Shown here: in pieces, positions 35,703 to 46,612 of the stretch | Layout of the letters: every line of letters begins with the position of its first letter | Numbering within the stretch: position 1 is the stretch's first letter | Assembly: GCF_000410515.1 (NCBI RefSeq) | Contig: NC_021500.1 | Span: 2,790,001-2,854,000 of the forward strand | Source of the DNA: Enterobacter sp. R4-368 | Lineage (GTDB): Bacteria; Pseudomonadota; Gammaproteobacteria; Enterobacterales; Enterobacteriaceae | DNA length: 64,000 nt | Direction of reading: 5' to 3' | Notes under the pieces: generated by a model | What the model saw: the letters and a program-made list of their open reading frames with translations, nothing else | Told to the model about the DNA's origin: nothing | Database searches by the model: none | Translations under genes and position numbers: made by a program

Positions 35703-36615
35703 TGGCACGCTGGCGCGCACGCTGTAGCTGGCGCGGCGAGGAGAAACCGGCGGCAAGTGCGGCCTGCTCGGTGCCGCGCCCTTGCAACAGATACTGTTCG
35801 GCAATCACCAGCCGCAGCTGCTCCAGATAATCACGCACGCTGATCCCGAGATGTTGCTGGAACAGGCGCGTTAAATGTCGGGGGCTGACGTGCGCCCGCT
35901 CGGCAATGTCGCTCAGTTGCCAGGCTTTTTGCGGCTCCGCCGTCAACGCATCTTGTGCGCGATGCACCGCCGGATGCAGGTGGTTACGGTAGCGCAGCCA
36001 CGGTGAAATTTGCGGATCTTCCCCGGAACGACGGAACCAGACCACCATTTCCCGCGCTACCGCCAGCGCCGTCTCCGGACCGCAAAACCGGTTAATCAGA
36101 TGCAGCGCCAGATCAATACCGGAGGTGATGCCCGCACTGGTCCAGATGCTGCGATCCTCAATGAAAATACGGTTCTCTTTGACCAGCGCCGCAGGCGCCA
36201 CCGCGCGTAAACGGGCAATGACATCATGGTGAGTGGTGCACTGAATGCCGTTCATCAGACCGGCCTTCGCCGCCAGCACCGCGCCGGAACAGACGCACAT
36301 CAACGTAATGCTCTGGCTGTGGATCAGCGGTTGCAGGCGCATCAGCCAGTGCCGCACCGCGTTCGCCTGCGGCGTATCAAATAACCGTGAGGAATCTGAC
36401 ACACCTGGCAGCACCAGCAGGCTGCCTTCCGGCAAGGTATCCGGTAGCGGTGCAATATTTCCCATCGTCAGGCCAATCGAGGTCGACACACTCGCTTCCG
36501 GCCCAACGTAGTGCAGGCGAAAAGCGTTACCTGCCAGCGCGAAGGTTTCCGCCGGGCCGGTCATATCCAGCGCCAGAACGCCGGGCAACATCACAAACCA
36601 GACATCTGTGGTCAT
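35695..36615 (-). CDS. GlxA-type AraC-family regulator (DJ-1/PfpI + HTH)
   Basis: Transcriptional regulator with an N-terminal DJ-1/PfpI-like domain (about 1-185, nucleophile-elbow-like CVCSGA with Cys109) and a C-terminal AraC double helix-turn-helix (about 215-306, [20 protein letters not shown] and [18 protein letters not shown]). 306 residues. The start codon shares one base with the stop of the upstream hydrolase gene (TAATG), so they form a two-gene operon. Such regulators often control metabolism of small amino or amide compounds; the ligand here is unknown. Not at this place in E. coli, where yiaA and yiaB lie. Confidence 0.9.
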   Translation of the reverse strand: MTTDVWFVMLPGVLALDMTGPAETFALAGNAFRLHYVGPEASVSTSIGLTMGNIAPLPDTLPEGSLLVLPGVSDSSRLFDTPQANAVRHWLMRLQPLIHSQSITLMCVCSGAVLAAKAGLMNGIQCTTHHDVIARLRAVAPAALVKENRIFIEDRSIWTSAGITSGIDLALHLINRFCGPETALAVAREMVVWFRRSGEDPQISPWLRYRNHLHPAVHRAQDALTAEPQKAWQLSDIAERAHVSPRHLTRLFQQHLGISVRDYLEQLRLVIAEQYLLQGRGTEQAALAAGFSSPRQLQRARQRAIN

Positions 36616-37151
36616 TACAGTTCCAGAATTTCGTGGACGGTTTTAATGGCAGCGAAGCGGCCTTCCAGCACGGTTTCAGTGCGGTGGCGCAGCGCGTTGC
36701 AATCCAGCGTAACCCCTTTATGTGTCATCGGGAAGGTCAGTGTCGCTTCGCTGACAAAGGTCACGCGATACCCCAGATCCGATGCGACGCGCGCGGTGGT
36801 TTCACAGCACTGCTCGGTGCGAATACCGCAAATAATCAGGTGGTTGATGTCGCGGCTGCGCAGCCAGTGATCGAGCCCGGTATCGGTAAACGCATTGTGC
36901 ACATGCTTATAAAACGTTACGGCGGCGCGGTGTTGCAGGAAGGGCATCGGCGTGACAAAACCGCTCTCCAGCGAAAACGGCCCGCTGTCAGCGACATGAA
37001 AGATATCGACTACCGGTACGCCACGTGCTTCACAGCCAGCGATAAGCGTGGAGATGGCCTGCTGAAACGCGGCGAAATCCGTATCTTGCCAGTAGTCACG
37101 ATGGAAAAAAGATTGCTGTGTGTCGATGTTAATCAGCGCGGTGCGGGACAT
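36615..37151 (-). CDS. Isochorismatase-family cysteine hydrolase
   Basis: Cytosolic hydrolase of the isochorismatase/nicotinamidase superfamily. The 178 residues keep the triad: Asp10 (LINIDTQQSF), Lys82 (YKHVHNAF) and Cys115 in GIRTEQCCETTAR. No signal peptide. AGGAG precedes the ATG, and the stop overlaps the start of the GlxA-type regulator, so the enzyme is the first gene of the pair. The substrate cannot be read from the sequence; amide hydrolysis is the usual activity when the full triad is present. Confidence 0.9.
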   Translation of the reverse strand: MSRTALINIDTQQSFFHRDYWQDTDFAAFQQAISTLIAGCEARGVPVVDIFHVADSGPFSLESGFVTPMPFLQHRAAVTFYKHVHNAFTDTGLDHWLRSRDINHLIICGIRTEQCCETTARVASDLGYRVTFVSEATLTFPMTHKGVTLDCNALRHRTETVLEGRFAAIKTVHEILEL

Positions 37152-37280
37152 TTCAGGACTCCTTGCTCAGTAGGGTTAACGCTATTGTGGCAAGGAGTTT
37201 TGCGCCTGCTAAGACCAAAAAAGGACAACATCATGGTGATTCCAGCCCACCTGAACAGCGGGCCGGATAAGCAGGAAAAA

Positions 37281-38735
37281 TCAGGACATCAGCGGCAGTA
37301 GCTGCTGATAGATACGGCGGAACGTTTCGCGGCGTGGCGCGTAATGAGCATGTCGGGTGGCATCCGGTGCGTGCTGTTGCTCAACCGGCAGTTGCGGCAG
37401 TAGCGTCGCCAGAGGCGTTTGCGGATTGACGGCAATTTGTGCCAGCCGCGCCGCGCCAAGCGCTGGCCCAACATCGCCGCCGGTGCGGTAATCGAGCTGC
37501 AATCCGCTGATATCCGCCAGCATTTGCCGCCACCATGCGCTGCGCGCACCACCTCCGATAAGCGTAATGCTCTGCGGCGTGACGCCACAGGCGTGGACGA
37601 TATCCATACCATCCGCCAGCGCGAAACCGACACCTTCCAGCACGGCGCGGGCAAGTTCTTCGCGGCCATGCTGATGCGTCAGACCAAAGAACACGCCTTT
37701 CGCCTGTGGGTTGTTATGCGGCGTACGCTCGCCGGAAAGGTAGGGTAAAAACCACAGATCCCCGGCGTTATCGTCCGCCTGTTGCGCGGCGTTAATCAAT
37801 GCCGGAACTGACTCCAGCCCCGTTAGCTTCGCCGCCCAGTCCAGGCACGACGCCGCGCTAAGCATTACCGACATCAAATGCCAGCGGCCAGGCAGCGCGT
37901 GACAAAAACTGTGGACCGCGCTTTCGGGTTTACTGAGGAACCCTTCACTGACGGCAAAATAGACCCCGGATGTGCCCAGCGACAACATCGCCTGGCCTGC
38001 GTCTGCCATACCGACGCCAACGGCACCAGCGGCGTTATCTCCACCGCCCGCGACAACCGGAACGACGGGCATCGCCCAGCGCCGGGCGATCTCGGGTAAC
38101 AGTTCGCCGGTAATTTCGCTGCCTTCAAACAGCGCAGGCATATGCGCACGTGAAAGCGAGCAGGCAGCCAGCATGTCATCGCTCCAGTCGCGTTTCGCCA
38201 CATCCAGCCACATGGTTCCCGCCGCGTCGGACATGTCGCTGGCGAATACGCCAGACATTTTCAAACGCAGAAAATCTTTAGGCAGCAAGACCTTCGCCAC
38301 ACGAGCAAATATTTCTGGCTCGTGACGCTGCACCCACAAAAGTTTCGGCGCAGTAAAACCGGGCATCATCAGGTTGCCGGTAATCGCACGGGAATTTTTA
38401 ACCTTTTCTTCCAACAGCGCGCACTCTTCGCCGCAGCGACCGTCATTCCACAGAATGGCCGGACGTAACACCTGGTTATCTTTATCAAGCAGCGTCGCGC
38501 CGTGCATCTGACCGGCGAGGCCCATCGCTTTTACCTGCTGTAACGAGTGCACCTCGCCCAATGCCAGAATGGCGCGGTCCGTCGCTTGCCACCACGCTTC
38601 GGGATCTTGCTCCGACCACAACGGGTGCGGTCGCGACACGCTGAGTTTTTCCGTATGCGAGGCCAGCACCTCGCCCTGCTCACCGAGCAGAATCGCCTTC
38701 ACGCCAGAGGTGCCGAGATCGATCCCGATATACAT
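37281..38735 (-). CDS. xylB: Xylulokinase
   Basis: FGGY-family kinase converting D-xylulose to xylulose 5-phosphate. The ATG at 38735 (MYIGIDLGTSGVKAILL) follows AGGAG and gives 484 residues, the E. coli length; an in-frame start three codons upstream is less likely. It contains the phosphate-binding DLGTSG (6-11), the substrate segment GQMHGAT with the catalytic-Asp region WNDGRC, and the C-terminal GGGARS. Lies 49 bases after xylA in the same operon. Confidence 0.97.
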   Translation of the reverse strand: MYIGIDLGTSGVKAILLGEQGEVLASHTEKLSVSRPHPLWSEQDPEAWWQATDRAILALGEVHSLQQVKAMGLAGQMHGATLLDKDNQVLRPAILWNDGRCGEECALLEEKVKNSRAITGNLMMPGFTAPKLLWVQRHEPEIFARVAKVLLPKDFLRLKMSGVFASDMSDAAGTMWLDVAKRDWSDDMLAACSLSRAHMPALFEGSEITGELLPEIARRWAMPVVPVVAGGGDNAAGAVGVGMADAGQAMLSLGTSGVYFAVSEGFLSKPESAVHSFCHALPGRWHLMSVMLSAASCLDWAAKLTGLESVPALINAAQQADDNAGDLWFLPYLSGERTPHNNPQAKGVFFGLTHQHGREELARAVLEGVGFALADGMDIVHACGVTPQSITLIGGGARSAWWRQMLADISGLQLDYRTGGDVGPALGAARLAQIAVNPQTPLATLLPQLPVEQQHAPDATRHAHYAPRRETFRRIYQQLLPLMS

Positions 38736-38784
38736 AGTGACCACTCCTTTTTAGTGCGCCGCGTTATCAGCGGCGCAGAACGGT

Positions 38785-40107
38785 TTACTTATCAAACAGG
38801 TAGTAGTTAACCAGGTTTTCCAGTTGCTCCTGATGACCGCTCTGGTGGCGCGGCGCCAGGTTCTGCTGTTCAGCGTACTTCGCCAGCTCCGCGAGGCTAA
38901 GCTGCCCCTGCAAAATTTGCTGGCCCAGCTCACCATTCCAGCCCGCATAGCGTTTCGCTACGCGTTTATCCAGCTCGCCCTCTTCCACCATGCGAGCCGC
39001 CACTTTCAGCGCCAGCGCCATGGTGTCCATCGCGCCAATATGACCATAGAAAAGGTCGTATTTATCGGTGCTCTGACGGCGTACTTTGGCGTCAAAATTC
39101 AGGCCGCCGGTAGTGAAACCACCCGCTTTGAGGATTTCATACATCACCAGCGCGTTCTCTTCGACGCTGTTCGGGAACTGGTCGGTATCCCAGCCGAGCT
39201 GCGGGTCGCCGCGGTTTGCATCCACTGAACCAAACAGCCCCAGCGCGATGGCCGTGGCGATTTCATGATGGAAGGAGTGACCGGCAAGTGTGGCGTGGTT
39301 GGCTTCGATATTCAGTTTAATCTCTTTCTCCAGACCAAACTGTTTCAGGAACCCATAAACGGTAGCGGCGTCATAATCGTACTGGTGCTTGGTCGGTTCC
39401 TGCGGTTTTGGTTCGATAAGCAACGTGCCGCGAAAACCGATTTTGTGTTTGTGTTCCACCACCATATGCATGAAGCGGCCAATCTGTTCGCGCTCCTGGC
39501 GCAGATCGGTATTCAACAAGGTTTCATAACCCTCGCGACCGCCCCACAGCACGTAGTTTTCGCCACCAAGTTTGTGAGTGGCGTTCATGGCGGTCACCAC
39601 CTGCGTCGCCGCCCAGCTGAATACTTCCGGGTCCGGGTTGGTCGCCGCGCCCGCACCATAGCGCGGGTTGGTAAAGCAGTTCGCCGTGCCCCATAACAGC
39701 TTCACGCCGCTCTGCTGCTGTTTTTCCGCCAGCACGTCCACCATCTGCGCAAAATTGTTCAGATACTCTTTCAGCGACGCGCCTTCCGGCGAAACGTCCA
39801 CATCGTGGAAGCAGTAATAGGGCACATTGAGTTTATGAAAAAACTCAAACGCGACATCGGCTTTACGCTTCGCCATCGCAATGGCTTCGCCAGGCTGTTG
39901 CCATGGGCGATCGAAGGAGCCCACACCAAACATATCTGCGCCGTTCCAGCAGAAGGTGTGCCAGTAGCAGGCAGCAAAACGCAGGTGATCTTCCATGCGC
40001 TTACCGAGCACTAGCTCATCCGGATTGTAATGACGAAACGCTAAAGGATTCGTGGTTTTTGGACCTTCAAAACGAACCCGATCCAGCTGGTCGAAATAAG
40101 CTTGCAT
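38785..40107 (-). CDS. xylA: Xylose isomerase
   Basis: Converts D-xylose to D-xylulose using two divalent metals. I start it at 40107 ([15 protein letters not shown]) behind GGAG, giving 440 residues as in E. coli; a longer in-frame start at 40173 is rejected. Typical sequences are [10 protein letters not shown] (catalytic His), [26 protein letters not shown] and [11 protein letters not shown]. First gene of xylAB, divergent from xylFGH across a 350-base control region. Confidence 0.98.
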   Translation of the reverse strand: MQAYFDQLDRVRFEGPKTTNPLAFRHYNPDELVLGKRMEDHLRFAACYWHTFCWNGADMFGVGSFDRPWQQPGEAIAMAKRKADVAFEFFHKLNVPYYCFHDVDVSPEGASLKEYLNNFAQMVDVLAEKQQQSGVKLLWGTANCFTNPRYGAGAATNPDPEVFSWAATQVVTAMNATHKLGGENYVLWGGREGYETLLNTDLRQEREQIGRFMHMVVEHKHKIGFRGTLLIEPKPQEPTKHQYDYDAATVYGFLKQFGLEKEIKLNIEANHATLAGHSFHHEIATAIALGLFGSVDANRGDPQLGWDTDQFPNSVEENALVMYEILKAGGFTTGGLNFDAKVRRQSTDKYDLFYGHIGAMDTMALALKVAARMVEEGELDKRVAKRYAGWNGELGQQILQGQLSLAELAKYAEQQNLAPRHQSGHQEQLENLVNYYLFDK

Positions 40108-40457
40108 AATGAGCTCCATTGGCGAGTGTACAAATCTGACGTTAATACTGGATTCTCTCTCTGACTCGCTCAATTACGTTATTTCACACTGCTATTAAGA
40201 GAATGCACAAACGTGCGCTGGCTCGCAAAATAATGATATCTGCGGCTGCGAGGCGCCTTCCTGTTTTTTATGCAAAATCGGTTTTGCTTTTTTTAAAATA
40301 AGATCGCGGTCATAAATCAGCAAATAAACCAAAAAACGTAATGCCCGGATAAAAATCTGTAATTGCCAGAGAAGAATTCTGCGTTAAGAATTTGCTCGTC
40401 TATAGCAGTGCATGTTTCTTTTATCTCGCCCTTCACCCTACAAAAGGTATTACTATT
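40108..40457. promoter_or_regulatory. Divergent xylA / xylF control region
   Basis: 350 bases between xylA and xylF. Reading toward xylA, the stretch around 40175-40230 (CAGCGCACGTTTGTG, TTAATAGCAGTGTGAAATAA) closely resembles the E. coli xylA promoter as I remember it. A possible degenerate CRP site is at 40299-40314 (TAAGA-N6-TCATA). A small hairpin with a following T-run (GCAAAA-TCGG-TTTTGC, 40272-40287) lies in the middle. XylR sites are expected here but I could not place them with confidence. Confidence 0.6.
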
Positions 40458-41450
40458 ATGAAGATAAAGAACCTTTGCCTTACACTCTGCGCCTCCCTGC
40501 TGCTGGCAAGCGCTTTCGGCCATGCCAAAGAGGTGAAAATCGGCATGGCGATTGACGATTTGCGCCTTGAACGCTGGCAAAAAGACCGCGATATCTTTGT
40601 GAAAAAAGCCGAGTCGCTCGGTGCTAACGTGTTTGTTCAATCCGCAAACGGAAATGAAGAAACGCAGATGTCGCAAATTGAAAATATGATCAACCGTGGC
40701 GTCGACGTACTGGTTATTATTCCCTACAACGGCCAGGTATTAAGTAACGTAATAAAAGAAGCCAAACAGGAAGGAATTAAAGTCCTGGCTTACGATCGCA
40801 TGATTAATAATGCCGATATCGATTTCTATATCTCTTTCGATAATGAAAAAGTCGGGGAATTACAGGCGCAAAGCCTGGTAAGCAAAGTCCCGCAGGGAAA
40901 TTACTTTTTAATGGGCGGATCGCCGGTAGATAATAACGCCAAGTTATTCCGCGCCGGGCAAATGAAGGTATTAAAACCCTATATTGATAGCGGGAAAATT
41001 AAAATTGTCGGCGATCAATGGGTCGATGGCTGGTTACCGGAAAACGCGCTGAAGATTATGGAAAACGCCCTCACCGCCAACAATAACAAAATTGATGCGG
41101 TGGTTGCTTCCAACGATGCCACCGCTGGCGGCGCGATTCAGGCGCTGAGCGCCCAGGGTCTGGCCGGAAAAGTGGCGATTTCGGGCCAGGATGCCGACCT
41201 CGCAGGGGTGAAACGGTTGATTAACGGCAGCCAGACTATGACGGTCTATAAGCCAATCACCCAACTGGCGAATACGGCGGCGGAAATCGCTGTCGAACTG
41301 GGTAACGGCAAAACGCCAAAAGCGGACGCTTCACTGAATAACGGCCTGAAAGATGTCCCTGCCCGCCTGTTGACGCCAATTGAAGTCACCAAAGACAACA
41401 TCGACGCTACTGTCATCAAAGACGGCTTCCATCAGAAAAATCAGCTCTAA
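40458..41450 (+). CDS. xylF: D-xylose-binding periplasmic protein
   Basis: High-affinity periplasmic receptor for xylose. The ATG at 40458 (MKIKNLCLTLCASLLLAS) gives 330 residues, the E. coli length, with a signal peptide of about 23 residues ending GHA and the mature protein starting KEVKIGMAIDD. The two-lobe sugar-binding fold is evident (DVLVIIPYNGQVL, AVVASNDATAGGAIQAL). A stem-loop follows before xylG, which usually keeps the binding protein in excess. Confidence 0.97.
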   Translation: MKIKNLCLTLCASLLLASAFGHAKEVKIGMAIDDLRLERWQKDRDIFVKKAESLGANVFVQSANGNEETQMSQIENMINRGVDVLVIIPYNGQVLSNVIKEAKQEGIKVLAYDRMINNADIDFYISFDNEKVGELQAQSLVSKVPQGNYFLMGGSPVDNNAKLFRAGQMKVLKPYIDSGKIKIVGDQWVDGWLPENALKIMENALTANNNKIDAVVASNDATAGGAIQALSAQGLAGKVAISGQDADLAGVKRLINGSQTMTVYKPITQLANTAAEIAVELGNGKTPKADASLNNGLKDVPARLLTPIEVTKDNIDATVIKDGFHQKNQL

Positions 41451-41458
41451 AACCGTCG

Positions 41459-41476
41459 GCGCGCCTGCGGGCGCGT
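41459..41476 (+). terminator. Stem-loop between xylF and xylG
   Basis: CGCGCC and GGCGCG pair around TGCG, extendable by one weak pair, with no T-run. Likely an mRNA-stabilising hairpin that protects the xylF message rather than a full terminator. Confidence 0.6.
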
Positions 41477-41528
41477 CGGCTGCCATCTCTTTCAGGCGCT
41501 GTATATCAGCGAATGACGTGGAGCAGCC

Positions 41529-43070
41529 ATGCCTTATTTACTTGAAATGAAAAATATCACCAAAACTTTTGGTGTCGTAAAGGCGATAGATAACGTCAGC
41601 CTGCACCTTAACGCGGGTGAGGTGCTCTCGCTGTGCGGTGAGAACGGTTCGGGTAAATCCACGCTGATGAAAGTGCTGTGTGGGATTTACCCGGCTGGCA
41701 GTTACGAGGGAGAAATTATTTTTGCGGGCGAAACCCTGCAAGCCAGCCATATCCGCGACACCGAGCGGAAAGGTATCGCCATCATTCACCAGGAGCTGGC
41801 GCTGGTGAAACATTTAACCGTGCTGGAAAACATTTTCCTCGGTACGGAAATCACCCGTCACGGCGTGATGGATTACGACCAAATGACACTGCGCTGCGAA
41901 AAATTGCTCAAACAGGTGAGCCTGTCGATTTCACCGGATACCCGGGTGGGCGATTTAGGGCTCGGGCAACAGCAACTGGTCGAAATCGCCAAAGCGCTGA
42001 ACAAACAGGTACGGCTGCTTATCCTCGATGAACCCACCGCTTCGCTGACCGAGCAGGAAACCGCCGTGTTGCTGGATATCATCCGCGACCTGCGCAACCA
42101 CGATATCGCCTGCGTTTACATTTCCCACAAGCTGAATGAAGTCAAAGCGATATCGGACACCATCTGCGTTATCCGTGATGGCAAGCATATCGGTACGCGT
42201 GATGCCGCTGGCATGAGCGAAGACGACATCATCACGATGATGGTAGGTCGCGAACTGACCGCGCTCTACCCCAATGAACCGCATGCGACAGGCGAGGAGA
42301 TCCTGCGCGTTGAACATCTTACCGCCTGGCATCCGGTAAACCGCCATATCAAACGGGTGAACGATATTTCATTCAGCCTGAAGCGCGGCGAGATCCTTGG
42401 CATCGCCGGGCTGGTCGGCGCAGGGCGGACCGAAGCGGTGCAGTGCCTGTTTGGCGTCTGGCCGGGGCGCTGGGAAGGGCAAATTTTCCTTGATGGCAAG
42501 GCGGTACAGATTCACAACTGCCAGCAGGCTATCGACTTTGGCATTGCCATGGTGCCGGAAGACCGCAAAAAAGACGGCATCGTGCCGGTGATGGCGGTGG
42601 GTAAGAACATCACGCTGGCGGCGCTTAACCAGTTTACCGGCGCGTTAAGCAGCCTGGACGACGCCGCCGAACAGGCGTGCATTTTACAGTCGCTCCAGCG
42701 GCTAAAAGTGAAAACGTCTTCCCCGGAGCTGGCAATCGGCCGCCTGAGCGGGGGCAACCAGCAAAAGGCGATTCTCGCCCGCTGCCTGTTACTCAACCCG
42801 AGCATCCTGATCCTCGATGAACCCACGCGCGGTATCGATATCGGCGCGAAATACGAAATCTACAAACTGATTAACCAATTAGTGCAGCAGGGGATCGCCG
42901 TCATCGTTATCTCATCCGAGCTTCCCGAAGTGCTGGGATTAAGCGATCGGGTGCTGGTGATGCATGAAGGCAAGCTAAAAGCCGATCTCATCAATCGTAA
43001 TCTGACCCAGGAGCAGGTCATGGAAGCGGCGCTGAGGAGCGAACATCATGTCGAAAAGCAACCCGTCTGA
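41529..43070 (+). CDS. xylG: Xylose ABC transporter ATP-binding protein
   Basis: Fused double ATPase of the CUT2 sugar importer group. 513 residues, as in E. coli. The first domain has Walker A GENGSGKS (37-44) and LGLGQQQL; the second has the degenerate loop GLVGAGRTE typical of this group, LSGGNQQK and [11 protein letters not shown]. The 3' end overlaps xylH by 23 bases. Confidence 0.97.
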   Translation: MPYLLEMKNITKTFGVVKAIDNVSLHLNAGEVLSLCGENGSGKSTLMKVLCGIYPAGSYEGEIIFAGETLQASHIRDTERKGIAIIHQELALVKHLTVLENIFLGTEITRHGVMDYDQMTLRCEKLLKQVSLSISPDTRVGDLGLGQQQLVEIAKALNKQVRLLILDEPTASLTEQETAVLLDIIRDLRNHDIACVYISHKLNEVKAISDTICVIRDGKHIGTRDAAGMSEDDIITMMVGRELTALYPNEPHATGEEILRVEHLTAWHPVNRHIKRVNDISFSLKRGEILGIAGLVGAGRTEAVQCLFGVWPGRWEGQIFLDGKAVQIHNCQQAIDFGIAMVPEDRKKDGIVPVMAVGKNITLAALNQFTGALSSLDDAAEQACILQSLQRLKVKTSSPELAIGRLSGGNQQKAILARCLLLNPSILILDEPTRGIDIGAKYEIYKLINQLVQQGIAVIVISSELPEVLGLSDRVLVMHEGKLKADLINRNLTQEQVMEAALRSEHHVEKQPV

Positions 43071-44229
43071 AATTAAATTAACTACCGCCTCACCAGGGGC
43101 TTTTTCCGGGCTAAAGTCCCTTAACTTACAAGTATTTGTGATGATTGCCGCCATTGTGGTGATCATGCTGTTTTTCACCGGCATGACCGATGGTGCCTAC
43201 CTGAGCGCGCGTAATATCTCTAACCTGCTGCGCCAAACCGCGATCACCGGCATCCTGGCGGTGGGAATGGTGTTTGTCATTATCTCCGCCGAAATTGACC
43301 TCTCCGTTGGCTCCATGATGGGGTTGCTCGGCGGTGCGGCGGCGATTTTCGATGTCTGGCTGGGCTGGCCGCTGCCGCTAACCGTGGCGGTAACACTGGT
43401 GCTCGGCCTGCTGCTTGGCGCCTGGAACGGCTGGTGGGTGGCGTATCGCAAAGTCCCTTCATTTATCGTCACGCTGGCCGGGATGCTGGCTTTTCGCGGC
43501 GTGCTGATCGGCATTACTAACGGCACCACGGTTTCCCCCACCAGCGCGGCAATGTCGCAGATTGGCCAAAGCTATCTACCAGACGGCGTAGGTTTCGGCG
43601 TAGGCCTGCTGGGCCTGGTGGCTTTTGTACTCTGGCAGTGGCGCGGGCGTATGCGTCGGCAGACGCTGGGGCTGGCAACGTCACCCTCATCAACAGCGGT
43701 TGGACGTCAGGCAATTATCGCAGTGATCGTGCTGGGAGCCATTTGGCTGCTGAATGATTACCGGGGTGTCCCCACTCCGGTACTGCTGCTGGCGTTTTTA
43801 CTGCTGGCGGGCATGTTTATGGCGACGCGCACCGCGTTTGGCCGCCGTATTTACGCTATTGGCGGCAACCTGGAAGCGGCACGGCTTTCCGGCATTAACG
43901 TCGAGCGCACCAAACTTGCGGTATTTGCCATTAACGGATTGATGGTGGCGATTGCCGGTTTGATCCTCAGTTCGCGCCTCGGGGCAGGCTCACCTTCCGC
44001 CGGAAACATCGCCGAACTGGACGCCATTGCCGCTTGTGTGATTGGCGGCACCAGCCTTGCAGGCGGTATTGGTAGCGTCGCGGGTGCGGTAATGGGCGCG
44101 TTTATTATGGCGTCGCTGGATAACGGCATGAGCATGATGGATGTGCCGACGTTCTGGCAATACATCGTCAAAGGGGCCATTTTGCTGCTGGCTGTGTGGA
44201 TGGATTCCGCCACCAAACGGCGGGCCTGA
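43048..44229 (+). CDS. xylH: Xylose ABC transporter permease
   Basis: Inner-membrane permease of the xylose importer. The 393 residues have about ten hydrophobic segments and the CUT2 permease motifs [25 protein letters not shown] loop and [20 protein letters not shown]. It begins inside xylG, so the two are translationally coupled. Confidence 0.97.
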   Translation: MSKSNPSEIKLTTASPGAFSGLKSLNLQVFVMIAAIVVIMLFFTGMTDGAYLSARNISNLLRQTAITGILAVGMVFVIISAEIDLSVGSMMGLLGGAAAIFDVWLGWPLPLTVAVTLVLGLLLGAWNGWWVAYRKVPSFIVTLAGMLAFRGVLIGITNGTTVSPTSAAMSQIGQSYLPDGVGFGVGLLGLVAFVLWQWRGRMRRQTLGLATSPSSTAVGRQAIIAVIVLGAIWLLNDYRGVPTPVLLLAFLLLAGMFMATRTAFGRRIYAIGGNLEAARLSGINVERTKLAVFAINGLMVAIAGLILSSRLGAGSPSAGNIAELDAIAACVIGGTSLAGGIGSVAGAVMGAFIMASLDNGMSMMDVPTFWQYIVKGAILLLAVWMDSATKRRA

Positions 44230-44331
44230 AAACTGTGAATTAAGGCGCGATCACACGGCCGGATCTTTTTTATTCATCAGTTTGATGAATATGATAATGA
44301 GATCGGATGGAAAGTCAGGAAGCAAACCAAC

Positions 44332-45510
44332 ATGTTTGAGAAGCGCCATCGCATCACATTGTTATTTAATGCCAATAAAGCCTACGACCGCCAGGTTGTC
44401 GAAGGGGTCGGCGAGTATTTGCAAGCCTCGCAATCCGAGTGGGATATTTTCATTGAAGAGGATTTTCGCGCCCGCATTGAAAATATCAAAGAGTGGCTGG
44501 GCGATGGCGTGATCGCCGATTATGACGATCGGGACATTGAGCGTCTGCTGGCGGATGTCGACGTGCCAATTGTCGGCGTGGGCGGCTCTTATCACACCCC
44601 GGAGCACTACCCGCCGGTGCATTACATCGCGACCGACAACTACGCGCTGGTGGAGAGCGCGTTTTTGCATCTGAAAGAGAAAGGCGTGCACCGTTTTGCG
44701 TTCTACGGCCTGCCGTCCTCCAGCGGCAAACGTTGGGCGGCAGAACGTGAGCACGCCTTCTGCCAGTTAGTGGCGCAAGAGAAGTACCGCGGCGTGGTTT
44801 ACCAAGGGCTGACCACAGCGCCTGAGAACTGGCAACATGCGCAAAACCGGCTGGCGGACTGGCTGCAAACGCTGCCGCCGCAGACCGGCATTATCGCCGT
44901 GACCGACGCCCGCGCACGTCATGTTCTGCAAGTGTGTGACCATTTACATATTCCGGTGCCGGAAAAACTGTGCGTGATTGGCATCGATAACGAAGAACTC
45001 ACCCGCTATCTCTCGCGCGTTGCGCTCTCTTCCGTGGCACAGGGAACCCGGCAAATGGGCTACCAGGCGGCGAAGCTACTGCATCGTCTGCTGGATAACG
45101 AAACCATGCCGTTACAACGGTTGCTGGTGTCACCGGTACGTGTGGTGGCGCGGCGCTCGACGGATTACCGCTCGCTGAACGACCCGGCGGTGATTCAGGC
45201 GATGCATTACATTCGCAATCACGCCTGTAAAGGCATCAAAGTGGATCAGGTACTGGATGCTGTCGGCATCTCGCGTTCAAACCTGGAAAAGCGCTTTAAA
45301 GAAGAGGTCGGTGAGACGATTCACGCGGTAATTCATGCGGAGAAACTGGAAAAAGCGCGTAGCCTGTTGATATCGACATCGCTCTCTATCAATGAAATCT
45401 CACAGATGTGCGGCTACCCGTCGCTGCAATATTTCTATTCGGTGTTTCGTAAAGAGTACGACAGCACACCAAAAGACTATCGCGACCGCTATAGCGAAAT
45501 CCTTATTTAG
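44332..45510 (+). CDS. xylR: Xylose operon activator XylR
   Basis: AraC-family activator that binds D-xylose and switches on xylAB and xylFGH. The 392 residues consist of a LacI/GalR-like ligand domain (about 1-275, MFEKRHRITLLFNANKAYDRQ at the start) and a C-terminal AraC DNA-binding domain (about 285-392, YIRNHACKGIKVDQVLDAVG and SINEISQMCGYPSLQYF). It follows xylH by 102 bases and ends at a strong terminator. Confidence 0.97.
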   Translation: MFEKRHRITLLFNANKAYDRQVVEGVGEYLQASQSEWDIFIEEDFRARIENIKEWLGDGVIADYDDRDIERLLADVDVPIVGVGGSYHTPEHYPPVHYIATDNYALVESAFLHLKEKGVHRFAFYGLPSSSGKRWAAEREHAFCQLVAQEKYRGVVYQGLTTAPENWQHAQNRLADWLQTLPPQTGIIAVTDARARHVLQVCDHLHIPVPEKLCVIGIDNEELTRYLSRVALSSVAQGTRQMGYQAAKLLHRLLDNETMPLQRLLVSPVRVVARRSTDYRSLNDPAVIQAMHYIRNHACKGIKVDQVLDAVGISRSNLEKRFKEEVGETIHAVIHAEKLEKARSLLISTSLSINEISQMCGYPSLQYFYSVFRKEYDSTPKDYRDRYSEILI

Positions 45511-45518
45511 CACAAAGA

Positions 45519-45546
45519 AAAACGCCTTCCGGCTGGAAGGCGTTTA
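45519..45546. terminator. Terminator between xylR and bax
   Basis: AACGCCTTCC and GGAAGGCGTT form a perfect 10-bp stem around GGCT, preceded by an A-run and followed by TTT-type sequence (GTTTAC). Serves the xyl transcript and probably the convergent bax. Confidence 0.88.
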
Positions 45547-45557
45547 CAGAGCTGATA

Positions 45558-46385
45558 TTACATATGGGCGGCGATTAACTGCTGATTGTCCTGATACATG
45601 GCAAACAGGTAGTTGTTGTAACTCTCGCCACGGGTTGAGTAACCCTTCAGCTTGTGAATCATGTTGGTCGCCGTCACTTCCTGATCCGCTTTGCGCAGCT
45701 GCGCACGGGATTTACGGAATGACGCATAGGCCGTGTGCGTATTCAGGTTGGTGACGTAAGCATCCACCGATTCCTGCAGGGAGTTAAAGTGAGAGTAACC
45801 TTTCACTTTGCCAGCCCCGTTTTTACAGGCACCTTTCGCACATTTCATGCCAAACAGATTGTTGTTGGTACGCGCCAGTTTTGACGTACCCCAACCACTT
45901 TCCGCTGCCGCCATAGTCGCAACCATGCTGTCCGGGATAATGTCTACACGCTCCAGCAGGGCGTTCCATGGAATACGGCGCGTATTCCCGTTCCAGCTGA
46001 TTTTGTAGCGTTGCGTAATATCCTTCAGACGCGCGCGCTCGGCAGGCGACCATTGGCTATTGTACTGTTTTGACAACAACCAGTTACGCTCGGCGGTAAT
46101 CGCAGAGTTTTTACTGGTGATATAAGGCATTACCGTCCGGAGAAACGCTTTTTTCCTTGGTGTTCCGGAAGGGTATTTTCGCAAATCAGGAAGTGAACTA
46201 CTTTTTACACTATTGCGAGAATACTCTTGTTTACTGCTTGCCTGTTTTTTTACGCTTGCCTTAGTGACGTGGGCTTTGTGACTCGCTGTTTCTGTGTGCG
46301 TCTTCGCCAGCACCCCACCTGAAAATATCAAGGTGGAAAACATGAGTATCGTGGCCCCAAGTCGTCGCATGGGTATCGATATCAT
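45558..46385 (-). CDS. bax: Bax glucosaminidase-domain protein
   Basis: Secreted protein with a mannosyl-glycoprotein endo-beta-N-acetylglucosaminidase-like (peptidoglycan hydrolase) domain. The ATG at 46385 (MISIPMRRLGATILMFS) follows AGGAG and gives 275 residues with a signal peptide to about residue 28. A basic Ser/Lys-rich stretch (about 30-65) precedes the glucosaminidase domain (about 130-275, with MVATMAAAESGWGTSKLA and NNLFGMKC). Named for its position next to malS in E. coli; cellular role not firmly known to me. Confidence 0.93.
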   Translation of the reverse strand: MISIPMRRLGATILMFSTLIFSGGVLAKTHTETASHKAHVTKASVKKQASSKQEYSRNSVKSSSLPDLRKYPSGTPRKKAFLRTVMPYITSKNSAITAERNWLLSKQYNSQWSPAERARLKDITQRYKISWNGNTRRIPWNALLERVDIIPDSMVATMAAAESGWGTSKLARTNNNLFGMKCAKGACKNGAGKVKGYSHFNSLQESVDAYVTNLNTHTAYASFRKSRAQLRKADQEVTATNMIHKLKGYSTRGESYNNYLFAMYQDNQQLIAAHM

Positions 46386-46612
46386 TAGGTCTCCTGGTCG
46401 GATATGAACATTCCAACACCTTCTTTTTTGCATGATTTTGAGAGCTGAATCTCAAATCATACCAAAAATAGCCTGCAAGAGCACGTACAGAAATAATCCA
46501 ATTCTGAAATCATGTCACCAGGAAACTGCACACAAAACGGACAATCTCTTATAAATGTGGCGGTTATCGCAAATCTAAACCGACAATCTATGCGCGATCG
46601 CTCACCCTGCGC

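Noticed and set aside
40272..40294. Short hairpin followed by T-run in the xylA-xylF region, first read as a terminator
   Set aside because: The stem is only six mostly A-T pairs and no gene ends upstream in that direction; it may be chance in an AT-rich promoter region.
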